A DNA stretch of 9,452 nt, from the NCBI RefSeq assembly GCF_901212655.1, contig NZ_CAAKON010000027.1:5249-14700 (forward strand), in the 5' to 3' direction. The position numbers and the translations under genes were made by a program. Positions 1 through 7,419 of the stretch are shown one piece after another. The notes beneath the pieces are model-generated. The model saw only the letters and a program-made list of their open reading frames with translations. It was not told where the DNA came from and did no database searches. The DNA is from Olsenella uli. Lineage in GTDB: Bacteria; Actinomycetota; Coriobacteriia; Coriobacteriales; Atopobiaceae. Every line of letters begins with the position of its first letter. Position 1 is the first letter of the stretch.

Positions 1-1
1 C

Positions 2-106
2 ACCTTGCGCGACGCGGCGAAGGAGGAGGCGGCCCTACGGGGTATGAGCTTCTCCGCCTTCGTGCGCACGTGCATGATTGAAGAGCTTGCGAAGAAGGGA
101 AAATGA
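2..106 (+). CDS. RHH-type DNA-binding protein, C-terminal fragment (5' end outside window)
   Basis: An open frame enters from the left edge and ends at TGA 104-106, giving 34 residues. The visible part is a charged helix (DAAKEEAALRG), then MSFSAFVRTCMIEELAKKGK. This helix-turn-helix rhythm, with a small residue and Ser before a hydrophobic second helix, is typical of the C-terminal half of ribbon-helix-helix (CopG/Arc-like) proteins, which bind DNA as dimers. The N-terminal strand that would contact DNA is off the window. The stop is one base before the hsdM GTG start, and the hsdM ribosome-binding site lies inside this gene's last codons. The two are therefore probably co-transcribed and translationally coupled. 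A role as repressor or autoregulator of the R-M operon is inference; it could also be the antitoxin of an upstream pair. Confidence 0.6.
   Translation, partial: TLRDAAKEEAALRGMSFSAFVRTCMIEELAKKGK
95..100 (+). promoter_or_regulatory. Ribosome-binding site deciding the hsdM start (GTG 108)
   Basis: AAGGGA lies 7 bases before GTG 108. The frame stays open back to a TTG at 78, but that start would overlap the upstream RHH gene and would add ten residues (MKSLRRREND) that do not look like an HsdM N-terminus. The GTG start gives the usual short polar lead into the HsdM N-terminal helices. Confidence 0.6.
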
Positions 107-107
107 C

Positions 108-1904
108 GTGTCTGCAAGTGACGATCTTATCAAGGCCGTTGGCGCCAATATTCAAGAGAAGGCATCTCTCATTTGGAGTGCCGCCGATACCCTGCGTGGC
201 CCCTACAAGCCTCATGAGTACGGCCTGGTCATCCTTCCTATGACCGTTATCAAACGCTTCCACGACTGCCTTGAGCCCACGCACGATGCCGTTCTCGCCG
301 CAGCTGAGAAATACAAAGCCTTTTCCGTGAAGGACGGCTTTTTGCGCGATGCCTCCGGCTACCCCTTCTACAACACCTCTAAGTTCACCTTCGAGACGCT
401 CAAGGCCGACCCGGAGAACATCGAGGACAACTTCAAGGACTACATCAACGGGTTCTCGGACAACGTGCAGGACATCTTGGCGCGCATGAAGTTCGCCGAC
501 CAGATCGAACGCCTCTCCGACCCAGACGCCCCACTGCTCTACCAGGTCGTCTGCGACTTCTGCAAGCCGCAGGCCGACATGTCGCCCGACAAGATCAAAG
601 CTGTGGACATGGGCTACATCTTCGAGAACCTCATTCAGCGCTTCTCCGAGTCCTACGACGAGGACGCCGGCGCTCACTTCACGAGCCGCGACATCGTGTA
701 CCTCATGACCGACCTGCTCATTCAGGCGGACCCGCACGTCTTCGACGGCGACCGCATCACGAAGACCGTCTACGACCAGACCATGGGAACCTCGCAGATG
801 CTCGGCTGCACCGAGGAGCGCCTGCGCCAGCTCGATGCCGAGGCCCGTGTAACCTGCTACGGCCAGGAGTTCAATCCCTTCACTTTCGGCATCGCGAAGG
901 CGAGTGCGCTCATCCGCGGCGAGGACGACGCCAACATGCGCTTCGGAGATACCCTCTCCGCCGATAAGTTCGATGGCTTCAAGTTCGACTACTGCATTTC
1001 CAATCCACCCTTCGGTGACCCGTGGAATCCTCAGGCCCCCTCGGTGGAGAAGGAATTCAAGACTGCCGGCGGTGGACGCTTCCCCGTTGAGAAGCTTCCC
1101 GCCAAGGGCGACGGGCAGATGCTCTTCGTGCTCAACGGCCTGTCTAAGCTCAAGGACGACGGCGTGATGGCGATCATCCAGGACGCCAGCCCGCTCTACA
1201 AGGGCAAGCCCGGCAGCGGCGAGGACAGCATCCGCCGATACGTGTTGGAGAACGACTGGCTCGACGCCATCGTGCAGCTGCCCTGCGACTCGTTCTACAA
1301 CACCGGCATCGCCACCTACGTTTGGCTCTTCAGCAAGGCGAAGGCACCGGAGCATCGCGACCATGTGCTGCTCATCGATGCCTCCCGGTGCTTCGAGAAG
1401 CGCCGCAAGGGCATCGGCGACAAGAAGAACGACATCACCAAGTCCTGCCGCGACCTCATCGTCCAGGCGTACTCCGAGTATCGCGACGACACCTGGACGG
1501 GCGCCGGGTCCAACGGACTGGAGGTCTCCGTTGAGGCGCGCCTGATGGAGACGGTCGAGTTCGGCTTCAACCGCGTTGCCGTGGAGAGCCCCGTTCTCGA
1601 CGAGGACGGGACGCCCGCCCTCAACAAGCGTGGGAAGATGCAGGCGGACAAGGCCAAGGAGGACACCGAGGACATCCCGCTCACTCAGGACATTGACGCC
1701 TACATCGAGCGCGAGGTGCGCCCATACAACGAGTACGCCTGGGTGGACAAGAAGAAGTCCAAGGTGGGCTACACCATCCCGTTCACACGCGTTTTCTACA
1801 AGTACGCCGAGCTCGAACCGGCCGACGAGATCGCCGGGCGCATCCTCGAGCACGAGAAGACGCTCGAGAAGAGCCTCGAGGCGCTCTTTGGAGAGGTGCG
1901 CTAG
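108..1904 (+). CDS. hsdM: Type I restriction-modification system methyltransferase subunit HsdM
   Basis: This is the modification subunit. It transfers a methyl group from S-adenosylmethionine to N6 of adenine in the site chosen by HsdS, and acts as HsdM2HsdS or within the full restriction complex. Of 598 residues from GTG 108, about 1-150 form the helical HsdM_N domain and about 165-450 the Rossmann-fold N6-adenine methyltransferase. The catalytic motif IV is NPPF at 299-302, in the context YCISNPPFGDPW. Motif I (SAM binding) reads DQTMGTSQML at 223-232, where many HsdM proteins have DPTCGTGG; I believe a GTSQML form exists in a sub-branch of the family. The C-terminal part from about 500 (acidic linker, then a segment around YTIPFTRVFYKY) is longer than in the roughly 530-residue E. 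coli protein. hsdS starts 2 bases after the stop, so the genes form an operon. The frame is intact and the identification is firm. Confidence 0.96.
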   Translation: MSASDDLIKAVGANIQEKASLIWSAADTLRGPYKPHEYGLVILPMTVIKRFHDCLEPTHDAVLAAAEKYKAFSVKDGFLRDASGYPFYNTSKFTFETLKADPENIEDNFKDYINGFSDNVQDILARMKFADQIERLSDPDAPLLYQVVCDFCKPQADMSPDKIKAVDMGYIFENLIQRFSESYDEDAGAHFTSRDIVYLMTDLLIQADPHVFDGDRITKTVYDQTMGTSQMLGCTEERLRQLDAEARVTCYGQEFNPFTFGIAKASALIRGEDDANMRFGDTLSADKFDGFKFDYCISNPPFGDPWNPQAPSVEKEFKTAGGGRFPVEKLPAKGDGQMLFVLNGLSKLKDDGVMAIIQDASPLYKGKPGSGEDSIRRYVLENDWLDAIVQLPCDSFYNTGIATYVWLFSKAKAPEHRDHVLLIDASRCFEKRRKGIGDKKNDITKSCRDLIVQAYSEYRDDTWTGAGSNGLEVSVEARLMETVEFGFNRVAVESPVLDEDGTPALNKRGKMQADKAKEDTEDIPLTQDIDAYIEREVRPYNEYAWVDKKKSKVGYTIPFTRVFYKYAELEPADEIAGRILEHEKTLEKSLEALFGEVR

Positions 1905-1906
1905 CG

Positions 1907-3169
1907 ATGCGGGAGATGAAGGACAGCGGATGCAATTACCTTGGGATGATTCCGTCATCTTGGTCGACAAGTCGCCTGAAGGGCTATTTCAAAGTATCGA
2001 GAACAACGGGCAGGCCTGACGCGACGGTCCTGTCACTGTACCGCGATTACGGAATAGTGCCAAAGGACAGCCGAAGCGATAACCATAATGTGACGTCGCT
2101 CGATACGAGCAAATACAAATTCGTTGAGGTTGGAGACTTTGTCATCAACAAGATGAAAGGTTGGCAAGGCTCTATGGCCTTGTCTGCCTACGAAGGCATA
2201 GTCAGTCCCGCTTACCATGTGTTTAAGTTCACCAGCCCTCTGTTGCTGCCGAAGTACGCGCACTATCTGCTGCGCTGTCGTTCTTACGCTGACGAGTGGC
2301 ACAAACTGTCAACTGGTCTCAGGGTGGGCCAGTGGGACCTTCATGTTGAGGATTTTCTCAACACGCGGATTCCGGTTCCTTCGCTCAACGAGCAGCGCCG
2401 CATCGCGGACTGTCTGGATGAGAAGTGCGTCGAGATCGACCGTGCCGTCTCCGCCGCTGAGCGGTCTATCGAGGAATACAAGGCCTACAAGAACTCCATC
2501 GTTAACCAGGCCATTACCAAGGGCCTCGACTCAGATGTTCCCATGAAGGACAGCGGCGTCGAGTGGCTCGGAGAGGTGCCGTGCGAATGGACGATTCGCT
2601 ACCCAAAGTACCTTTTCGCTGCACGCAAGGAAAGGGCGCGTGCTGCTGACGTAATGCTTACAGCGTCACAACATCATGGAATGATTCCTCAAAAACAATT
2701 TATGGCCGAGGAGGCGTATATGCCGATGCCGGTCGAAAAGGGACATGCCATCTTAAAGCACGTTGAGCCCGGCGATTTCGTGATAAGCATGAGAAGCTTT
2801 CAGGGAGGGCTCGAGTACAGCGCGTTGAGAGGAAAAATGAGCTCTGCATATCTCGCCCTCTATCCCTTAACTGACCAAACTGAAACATCGTATTATCGCT
2901 GGCTGTTTAAGTCACAATGCTATATCCAGGGTCTACAGACAACGACGAATCTGGTTCGTGACGGTCAGGCTCTCCGATACGCTAATTTTCTTAAGCTCTG
3001 GCTTCCCTTACCCCCGCTCTGCGAGCAGCGCTGCATTGCTGGCTACCTTGACGAGAAGTGCGCCCAGATTGATGCCGTTATCGCTGGTAAGCAAGCCATC
3101 ATCGCCGACCTCAAGGCGTATAAGCAGTCTCTCGTCTACGAGGCCGTTACAGGCAAAAGGGAGGTCTAG
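1907..3169 (+). CDS. hsdS: Type I restriction-modification system specificity subunit HsdS
   Basis: HsdS recognises the bipartite DNA target and holds HsdM and HsdR. The 420 residues show the full two-half layout. TRD1 spans about residues 4-160. A central conserved helical spacer begins near NEQRRIADCLDEK (161-173). TRD2 spans about 213-370, and a distal conserved helix begins at CEQRCIAGYLDEK. Each half opens with the same phrase: MKDSGCNYLGMIP at residue 4 and MKDSGVEWLGEVP at residue 213. ATG 1907 is preferred because GGAGAGG at 1890-1896 sits 10 bases upstream; ATG 1916 is a possible alternative but has no properly spaced ribosome-binding site. The TRD-coding parts are AT-richer than the conserved parts (42% GC in 2881-2940 against 63% in 2401-2460), as expected where TRDs are exchanged between strains. 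The DNA target cannot be read from the sequence. No second or inverted hsdS copy lies in the window. Confidence 0.96.
   Translation: MREMKDSGCNYLGMIPSSWSTSRLKGYFKVSRTTGRPDATVLSLYRDYGIVPKDSRSDNHNVTSLDTSKYKFVEVGDFVINKMKGWQGSMALSAYEGIVSPAYHVFKFTSPLLLPKYAHYLLRCRSYADEWHKLSTGLRVGQWDLHVEDFLNTRIPVPSLNEQRRIADCLDEKCVEIDRAVSAAERSIEEYKAYKNSIVNQAITKGLDSDVPMKDSGVEWLGEVPCEWTIRYPKYLFAARKERARAADVMLTASQHHGMIPQKQFMAEEAYMPMPVEKGHAILKHVEPGDFVISMRSFQGGLEYSALRGKMSSAYLALYPLTDQTETSYYRWLFKSQCYIQGLQTTTNLVRDGQALRYANFLKLWLPLPPLCEQRCIAGYLDEKCAQIDAVIAGKQAIIADLKAYKQSLVYEAVTGKREV
1916..1929 (+). repeat. hsdS half-repeat, copy 1 (start of TRD1)
   Basis: ATGAAGGACAGCGG is identical to 2543-2556. Both encode MKDSG at the head of an hsdS half, reflecting the internal duplication of HsdS. 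Such short homology could support TRD exchange. Confidence 0.8.
2543..2556 (+). repeat. hsdS half-repeat, copy 2 (start of TRD2)
   Basis: This is an exact 14-base copy of 1916-1929 in the same reading frame and the same domain position. A second, imperfect pair follows the TRDs: GAGCAGCGC at 2390-2398 and 3023-3031, at the start of each conserved helical segment. Confidence 0.8.
3157..3164 (+). promoter_or_regulatory. Strong ribosome-binding site of hsdR inside the end of hsdS
   Basis: AAGGGAGG lies 7 bases before the hsdR ATG (3172) and within the last codons of hsdS. It fixes the hsdR start and points to coupled translation of hsdS and hsdR. Confidence 0.75.
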
Positions 3170-3171
3170 CC

Positions 3172-6100
3172 ATGTCTGCGCAGACCAAGGAAAAGAACCT
3201 CGAAGAGGATATCGAGGCGTTTCTCTGCTCGCCTGCGGGCGGCTTTCTCAAGTGCGATGATAAACACTCGCTTCTTTACGTCGAGGACGGCACCTATCAG
3301 GTGGTCAATGGCGGCTACATGGAGCACCGCGACCGCGCGCTCGATGCCGCCACCCTGGTCAACTTCATCCAGACGACACAGCCCAAGGCGTGGGAGCGTT
3401 TCGAGCGCATGTGCAATTCCGACCCTACCGCAAAGTTCGCCAAGGTCTTCAACGACGCCGTCGACCGCTTGGGCATGGTCGCGGTGTTCAAACGCGGTTT
3501 CAAGCACCGTGGGATTTCGTTCAAGGTCGTATTCTTCAAGCCTGAGAGCGGGCTCAACGAAAGCGCCGCCGACCGCTATGCCAAGAACGTCTGCCGCTGC
3601 ATCCGCCAGTTCCATTTCGCCGAGACGGGCAACCAGACCGTCGACATGGTTCTGGACGTGAACGGCATCCCCCTGGTGGGCATAGAGCTCAAGGACCAGT
3701 TCACCGGCCAGGACGTCGAGAACGCGATGCGCCAGTGGCGCGAGGACCGCGACCCGCGGTGCCGCTGTCTCAAGTTCAACACGCGCATGGTGGCGTTTTT
3801 CGCCGTCGACCTCGAGAACGTCTACATGACCACCAAGCTGGAGGGCGCGAAGACCTTCTTCCTGCCGTTCAACCAGGGCTCCGCCGGGGCGGGAAACGAC
3901 GGCGGCGAGGGCAACCCTGCAAACCCCGGCGGCTACGCCACGAGCCATCTGTGGGAGGTCGCCCTGCAGAAGGACAGCCTGCTCGACATCGTCAACAAGT
4001 TCCTTCACTTGGAAGTTAGGGAGGAGACGGAGCTCGATGCGCGCGGCAACGAGGTGAGGTGCAAGAAGGAGCGCATCATCTTCCCGCGCTACCACCAGCT
4101 CGACTCAGTGCGCAAGGTCGTTGCCGACGTGCGCACGAACGGGACGGGCAAGAACTATCTCATCCAGCATTCGGCAGGGTCGGGGAAGTCTAACAGCATC
4201 GCCTGGACGGCCTATCGCCTGGCATCCCTCTTCGTGGACGACGCTCCGCTATTCGACTCCGTGGTCGTCGTCACCGACCGTCGCGTGCTCGACAGTCAGC
4301 TGCAGGAGACCATCTCGGGCTTCGACCATGCCATCGGCTCGGTCGTGACCATCGGCAAGGACAAGACCTCGGCCGACCTGCGGGACGCCATCAACGGCGG
4401 CGCCCGTCTCATCGTCTCGACCCTGCAGAAGTTCCCCGTGATCTATGAGCAGGTCGAGAGCGAGGGCAAGCGCTTCGCCATCATTGTCGACGAGGCGCAC
4501 TCGTCCCAGACGGGAACGAGCGCGCTCAAGCTCAAGAGCGCCCTTGCCGACAAGCGCGACGCGCTCGAGGAGTATGCCGAGATCGAGGCGGAGGCTGAGG
4601 ATGCTACCGCCGATTGGGAGGACCAGCTCGCCAGCGAGCTCGCGAGCCACGGCCGTCACCGGAACCTGACCTTCGTGGCCTTCACCGCCACGCCGAAGGA
4701 GCAGACGCTCGAGATGTTCGGCGACGAGTGGCCCGACGGAACCTTCCATCCGTTCCATATCTACTCGATGCGCCAGGCGATCGAGGAGGGTTTCATCATG
4801 GACCCCCTCGCTAACTACGTGAGCTATTCGGAGGCCGTCGAGCTCGCGCGCACGGTCCCCGACAACCCCGACGTGCCGAGCAGTCCCACGCTCAAGCTGC
4901 TTCGCAAGTACAAGGAGCTGCACCCCTATGCCCTCGGCCAGAAGGCCGAGATCATCGTGGAGACGTTCCGCAACGTGACGCGCACCAAGATCAAGGGTAA
5001 GGGCAAGATGATGGTGGTGACGGCGTCGCGCCTCGCGACGGTGCGCTACTACCACGAGATCAAGCGCTATATGCAGAAGAGGGGCTACGACGACATCGAG
5101 GTGTTGGTGGCATTTTCCGGCGGCATCAGCGACCCTGCGGACGGCCCCGACGGCCCCGAGTACACCGAGCCGTCCCTCAACGTCGGCCACGACGGCCAGC
5201 GCGTCGCCGAGAGCCAGACGAAGGCCGAGTTCCACAACTACGGCGACGTGCTCGTCGTCGCTGAGAAGTACCAGACGGGCTTCGACGAGCCCCTGCTGCA
5301 CACGCTGGTGGTGGACAAGAAGCTCAAGGACGTGAAGGCCGTCCAGACGCTCTGCCGCGTCAACCGCATCCATCCGGACAAGGAGGACACCTACATTCTC
5401 GACTTCGTCAACAAGCCCGAGGACATCCAGAAGGCGTTCGAGCGCTTCTACACCGAGACCTCGCTTTCCGAACAGATCAACACCGACCTCCTCTATCAGG
5501 TGCAGACCGAGATTCGCGGCTATGGGCTTTATGACGAGTCTGACATCGAGGCCGCGGCCGAGATAGTCTTCACCGACGGCAAGGGCAAGTCGCAGAGCAA
5601 CGTGCAGGGAAAGCTCACCTCCATCTTGAAGCCGGCGGTCGCGCGCTACAACGAGCTGGATGACGACTCGCGCTACCAGGTGCGTCGCAAGGTGCGTAGC
5701 TTCTGCAAGTGGTACACCTACATCACCCAGATCGTGCGCATGTTCGACCGTGACCTGCATAAGGAGTACGTGTACCTGAGCTACCTGCGTCATCTCCTCA
5801 AAGTTGAGAAGATTCCCGTCGAAGCGGTGGACGACAAGGTCGAGATGCGCTTCTACAAGCTCAAGCGCGAGTTCGAGGGGAGCATCTCGCTCGAGGGTAC
5901 TGGCGGAGTGCTCGAACCCGGCGGCTCGGCCAAGACTGTTGTGCCCGACAAGAAGCGCGACCCGCTGCAGGTGCTCGTGGACAAGTTCAACGAGCAGTGG
6001 GCGGGCAACTTCACCGAGGGAGACCGCGTGGTGATCGATACGCTATGGAAGCGCATCGCCGACAACCCGCAGGTCGCCGATACTATCCGCCGCGACGGCA

Positions 6101-6264
6101 GACAGGTCTTCGAATCAAGCCTGCTGCCCAAGGTGTTCGACGAGGAGGCACGTAGAGCTTACGTGGAGAACACGGACTCCTTCACCAGCCTTTTCGAGGA
6201 TAGCGAGAAGTACCGTGCAATGATGAATGCTATTGGTCAGCTGCTGGTTGAGAAGTTCAGGTAA
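3172..6264 (+). CDS. hsdR: Type I restriction-modification system restriction subunit HsdR
   Basis: HsdR is the ATP-driven DNA translocase and nuclease that cuts unmodified DNA when bound to the HsdM/HsdS complex. In this 1030-residue protein the N-terminal PD-(D/E)XK nuclease shows D162 in MVLDVNG and E172-L-K174 in GIELKDQ. The SF2 motor then shows Walker A AGSGKS at 335-340 (K339), the DEAH box at 440-443, motif III FTATP at 504-508, and motif VI around QTLCRVNR at 725-732. The Gly/Asn/Pro-rich stretch at 236-254 before the motor is, as far as I recall, normal for the family. An acidic helical segment lies between DEAH and FTATP, and the last 300 residues form the helical C-terminal region that docks on HsdM/HsdS. 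Length and all key motifs are as expected, with no frameshift. It is the last hsd gene; the next start is 6 bases after the stop. Confidence 0.97.
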   Translation: MSAQTKEKNLEEDIEAFLCSPAGGFLKCDDKHSLLYVEDGTYQVVNGGYMEHRDRALDAATLVNFIQTTQPKAWERFERMCNSDPTAKFAKVFNDAVDRLGMVAVFKRGFKHRGISFKVVFFKPESGLNESAADRYAKNVCRCIRQFHFAETGNQTVDMVLDVNGIPLVGIELKDQFTGQDVENAMRQWREDRDPRCRCLKFNTRMVAFFAVDLENVYMTTKLEGAKTFFLPFNQGSAGAGNDGGEGNPANPGGYATSHLWEVALQKDSLLDIVNKFLHLEVREETELDARGNEVRCKKERIIFPRYHQLDSVRKVVADVRTNGTGKNYLIQHSAGSGKSNSIAWTAYRLASLFVDDAPLFDSVVVVTDRRVLDSQLQETISGFDHAIGSVVTIGKDKTSADLRDAINGGARLIVSTLQKFPVIYEQVESEGKRFAIIVDEAHSSQTGTSALKLKSALADKRDALEEYAEIEAEAEDATADWEDQLASELASHGRHRNLTFVAFTATPKEQTLEMFGDEWPDGTFHPFHIYSMRQAIEEGFIMDPLANYVSYSEAVELARTVPDNPDVPSSPTLKLLRKYKELHPYALGQKAEIIVETFRNVTRTKIKGKGKMMVVTASRLATVRYYHEIKRYMQKRGYDDIEVLVAFSGGISDPADGPDGPEYTEPSLNVGHDGQRVAESQTKAEFHNYGDVLVVAEKYQTGFDEPLLHTLVVDKKLKDVKAVQTLCRVNRIHPDKEDTYILDFVNKPEDIQKAFERFYTETSLSEQINTDLLYQVQTEIRGYGLYDESDIEAAAEIVFTDGKGKSQSNVQGKLTSILKPAVARYNELDDDSRYQVRRKVRSFCKWYTYITQIVRMFDRDLHKEYVYLSYLRHLLKVEKIPVEAVDDKVEMRFYKLKREFEGSISLEGTGGVLEPGGSAKTVVPDKKRDPLQVLVDKFNEQWAGNFTEGDRVVIDTLWKRIADNPQVADTIRRDGRQVFESSLLPKVFDEEARRAYVENTDSFTSLFEDSEKYRAMMNAIGQLLVEKFR

Positions 6265-6270
6265 TTGGTT

Positions 6271-6921
6271 ATGCAGGAGTGGTGGAAAGAGCATATAGTC
6301 GAGGTTTTTGTTGGGGTCTTTACTCTTCTTAGCTATTTCGGCGTGTCGGCGACCGACTTACTCGGAGTCGCAAGCTACGCGAACTATGTTATGCCTTTCG
6401 TATATCTGGGTATCGGAGCGTTTATCGGTTGGCGGATTCATCGATATCAAAGCAACAGAGGAGCGATGGCGGCCTCGGTGCAATTCATCGGTTCTGGAAA
6501 GCAGAAGGAGCGGCAATCAAAGGAGGAAATAATCGAGGTTTTCTCGCAAGTCCCATTCGAAATCAAAGTGTTTCTGAAAGCATCGCTGACACACGGTTCG
6601 GTGTATAGAGACTGCCACGATCACAATTGGGATGCCTATTCCGAATGGCTTTCCCAGTTCATGACAATTACCAGCATTCGCAACGATATATTTCGTTGTT
6701 GCGTTCGGGATAACGTGAAATCTATGTTTGACGAGATTCCGGAATTGCTTGCCGACGTGCAGGAAGAAGACATGAGACTTCATGCCGTAAGGGGCGACGA
6801 AGGGGTTAAGCCACAGGTTTTTTCGTCCAGTCATCTTGTTTGGTGGTACTACACAGATGATGAGGATATGCCCGCTCCCATCAACTCGATTGGATTTATG
6901 AGACAAGTCCCATGGGACTAA
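6271..6921 (+). CDS. Two-TM membrane protein with soluble C-terminal domain, SieB-like layout, function unknown
   Basis: This gene encodes 216 residues that I do not recognise with certainty. Two hydrophobic helices lie near the N-terminus, at about 9-28 and 37-54. A basic stretch follows (RIHRYQSNRG, suggesting a cytosolic C-terminus), then a mainly helical soluble domain beginning SKEEIIEVFSQVP, and a Trp/Tyr-rich patch (LVWWYYTDDED) near the end. A short 2-TM anchor followed by a helical domain resembles phage-type superinfection-exclusion proteins (SieB), but this is a resemblance of layout only. The frame is open from TTG 6265, directly after the hsdR stop. ATG 6271 is preferred as a stronger start, although only a weak AGG at 6259-6261 precedes it. 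Base composition is visibly lower in GC than hsdR, so it probably arrived separately. Position suggests co-transcription with hsdR. Confidence 0.75.
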   Translation: MQEWWKEHIVEVFVGVFTLLSYFGVSATDLLGVASYANYVMPFVYLGIGAFIGWRIHRYQSNRGAMAASVQFIGSGKQKERQSKEEIIEVFSQVPFEIKVFLKASLTHGSVYRDCHDHNWDAYSEWLSQFMTITSIRNDIFRCCVRDNVKSMFDEIPELLADVQEEDMRLHAVRGDEGVKPQVFSSSHLVWWYYTDDEDMPAPINSIGFMRQVPWD

Positions 6922-6942
6922 GCCTCAGCAGGATGGTTGAGG
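6906..6942 (+). other. Tandem dyad symmetries between the 2-TM gene and the RipA-like gene
   Basis: AGTCCCATGGGACT at 6906-6919 is a perfect 14-base palindrome that runs into the stop codon of the 2-TM gene. Four bases on, CCTCAGC (6923-6929) can pair with GTTGAGG (6936-6942, one G-U pair) across a 6-base loop. Neither is followed by a T run, so this is not a standard intrinsic terminator. It might be an operator or an RNA-processing hairpin that sets the level of the downstream pair. Confidence 0.35.
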
Positions 6943-6963
6943 AAACATGAATCAATAAGCAAC

Positions 6964-6969
6964 AAGGAG
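6964..6969 (+). promoter_or_regulatory. Ribosome-binding site of the RipA-like gene
   Basis: AAGGAG lies 10 bases before ATG 6980 and supports that start. No convincing -35/-10 pair is visible in 6922-6979, so transcription probably continues from upstream. Confidence 0.6.
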
Positions 6970-6979
6970 CGATTTCGAC

Positions 6980-7408
6980 ATGGAAGATAGAGCCAAAGAT
7001 ACGAGTTATAAGTCCGACTTGCTTGAGCAATGGAAGACATGCGTAGAGTCGGCAGACCGAATCAGCCAGAGAAGGGATGCTGCGAACGGGCTTTTTACCA
7101 CTCTGGGTATTGGCGTCTTGACGGCGTCAACGGCGATAGGTGGCTGCAAATCAATCCCTTTGCTTGTTGTCGGGATTGGCATCTGTGTAGTGTGGCTTTT
7201 ATACATATCCTCGTTTAAAACGCTCAACGACGCCAAATTCGCCGTAATTGATTCAATGGAAAGCCAGATGCAAAGTAGACCCTTTGCAGACGAGTGGAAA
7301 GGGCTAACCGGCTCAAAAAAATACAACAAGCAAACGACAATCGAAAAAGCCCTTCCCGTGCTGTTTGGCTTTGTGTTTTGCTCAATGATCGTCTTGGTTT
7401 TGTTTTAG
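6980..7408 (+). CDS. Three-TM RipA/SLATT-like membrane protein, candidate effector partner of the TIR protein
   Basis: This gene encodes 142 residues. An amphipathic N-terminal helix (DLLEQWKTCVESADRISQRRD) leads into TM1 (about 37-55) and TM2 (about 59-78). A cytosolic segment follows with LNDAKFAVIDSME (82-94), FADEW (102-106) and Y115, and then TM3 (about 124-142). The pattern of charged helix with QRRDAAN, two close TMs, a loop with LN.AKF..I and EW..L, and a last TM after T..E...P matches what I know of the RipA-family octameric membrane proteins. It also resembles SLATT domains, which are predicted to be membrane effectors in nucleotide-signalling conflict systems. The family call is from recalled patterns, not a search. 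It has a good ribosome-binding site and the next gene starts 11 bases after its stop, so the two form one unit. Acting as a pore or membrane-disrupting effector triggered by the TIR product is inference. Confidence 0.7.
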   Translation: MEDRAKDTSYKSDLLEQWKTCVESADRISQRRDAANGLFTTLGIGVLTASTAIGGCKSIPLLVVGIGICVVWLLYISSFKTLNDAKFAVIDSMESQMQSRPFADEWKGLTGSKKYNKQTTIEKALPVLFGFVFCSMIVLVLF

Positions 7409-7419
7409 AAAGGACCAGC

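Noticed and set aside
1907..3169. Phase-variable hsdS inversion driven by the nearby tyrosine recombinase
   Set aside because: No second or inverted hsdS segment is present in the window, and the recombinase lies over 5 kb away behind other genes. Its arm-binding domain suits a phage-type integrase better.
3166..4095. Minus-strand open frame of 309 codons opposite the start of hsdR
   Set aside because: It is an antisense shadow of the hsdR nuclease domain with no family features.
4249..5793. Long minus-strand open frame (514 codons) opposite hsdR
   Set aside because: It lies entirely antisense to a well-identified hsdR and is rich in Leu/Val/Ala/His in the way GC-rich shadows are. It has no recognisable domain.
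6948..6959. Three-codon mini-frame ATGAATCAATAA before the RipA-like gene
   Set aside because: It is too short to support as a leader peptide and has no regulatory codon pattern.
7294..7419. Upstream extension of the TIR open frame
   Set aside because: These 42 codons overlap the RipA-like gene in another frame and show no TIR-like sequence. ATG 7420 has its own ribosome-binding site.
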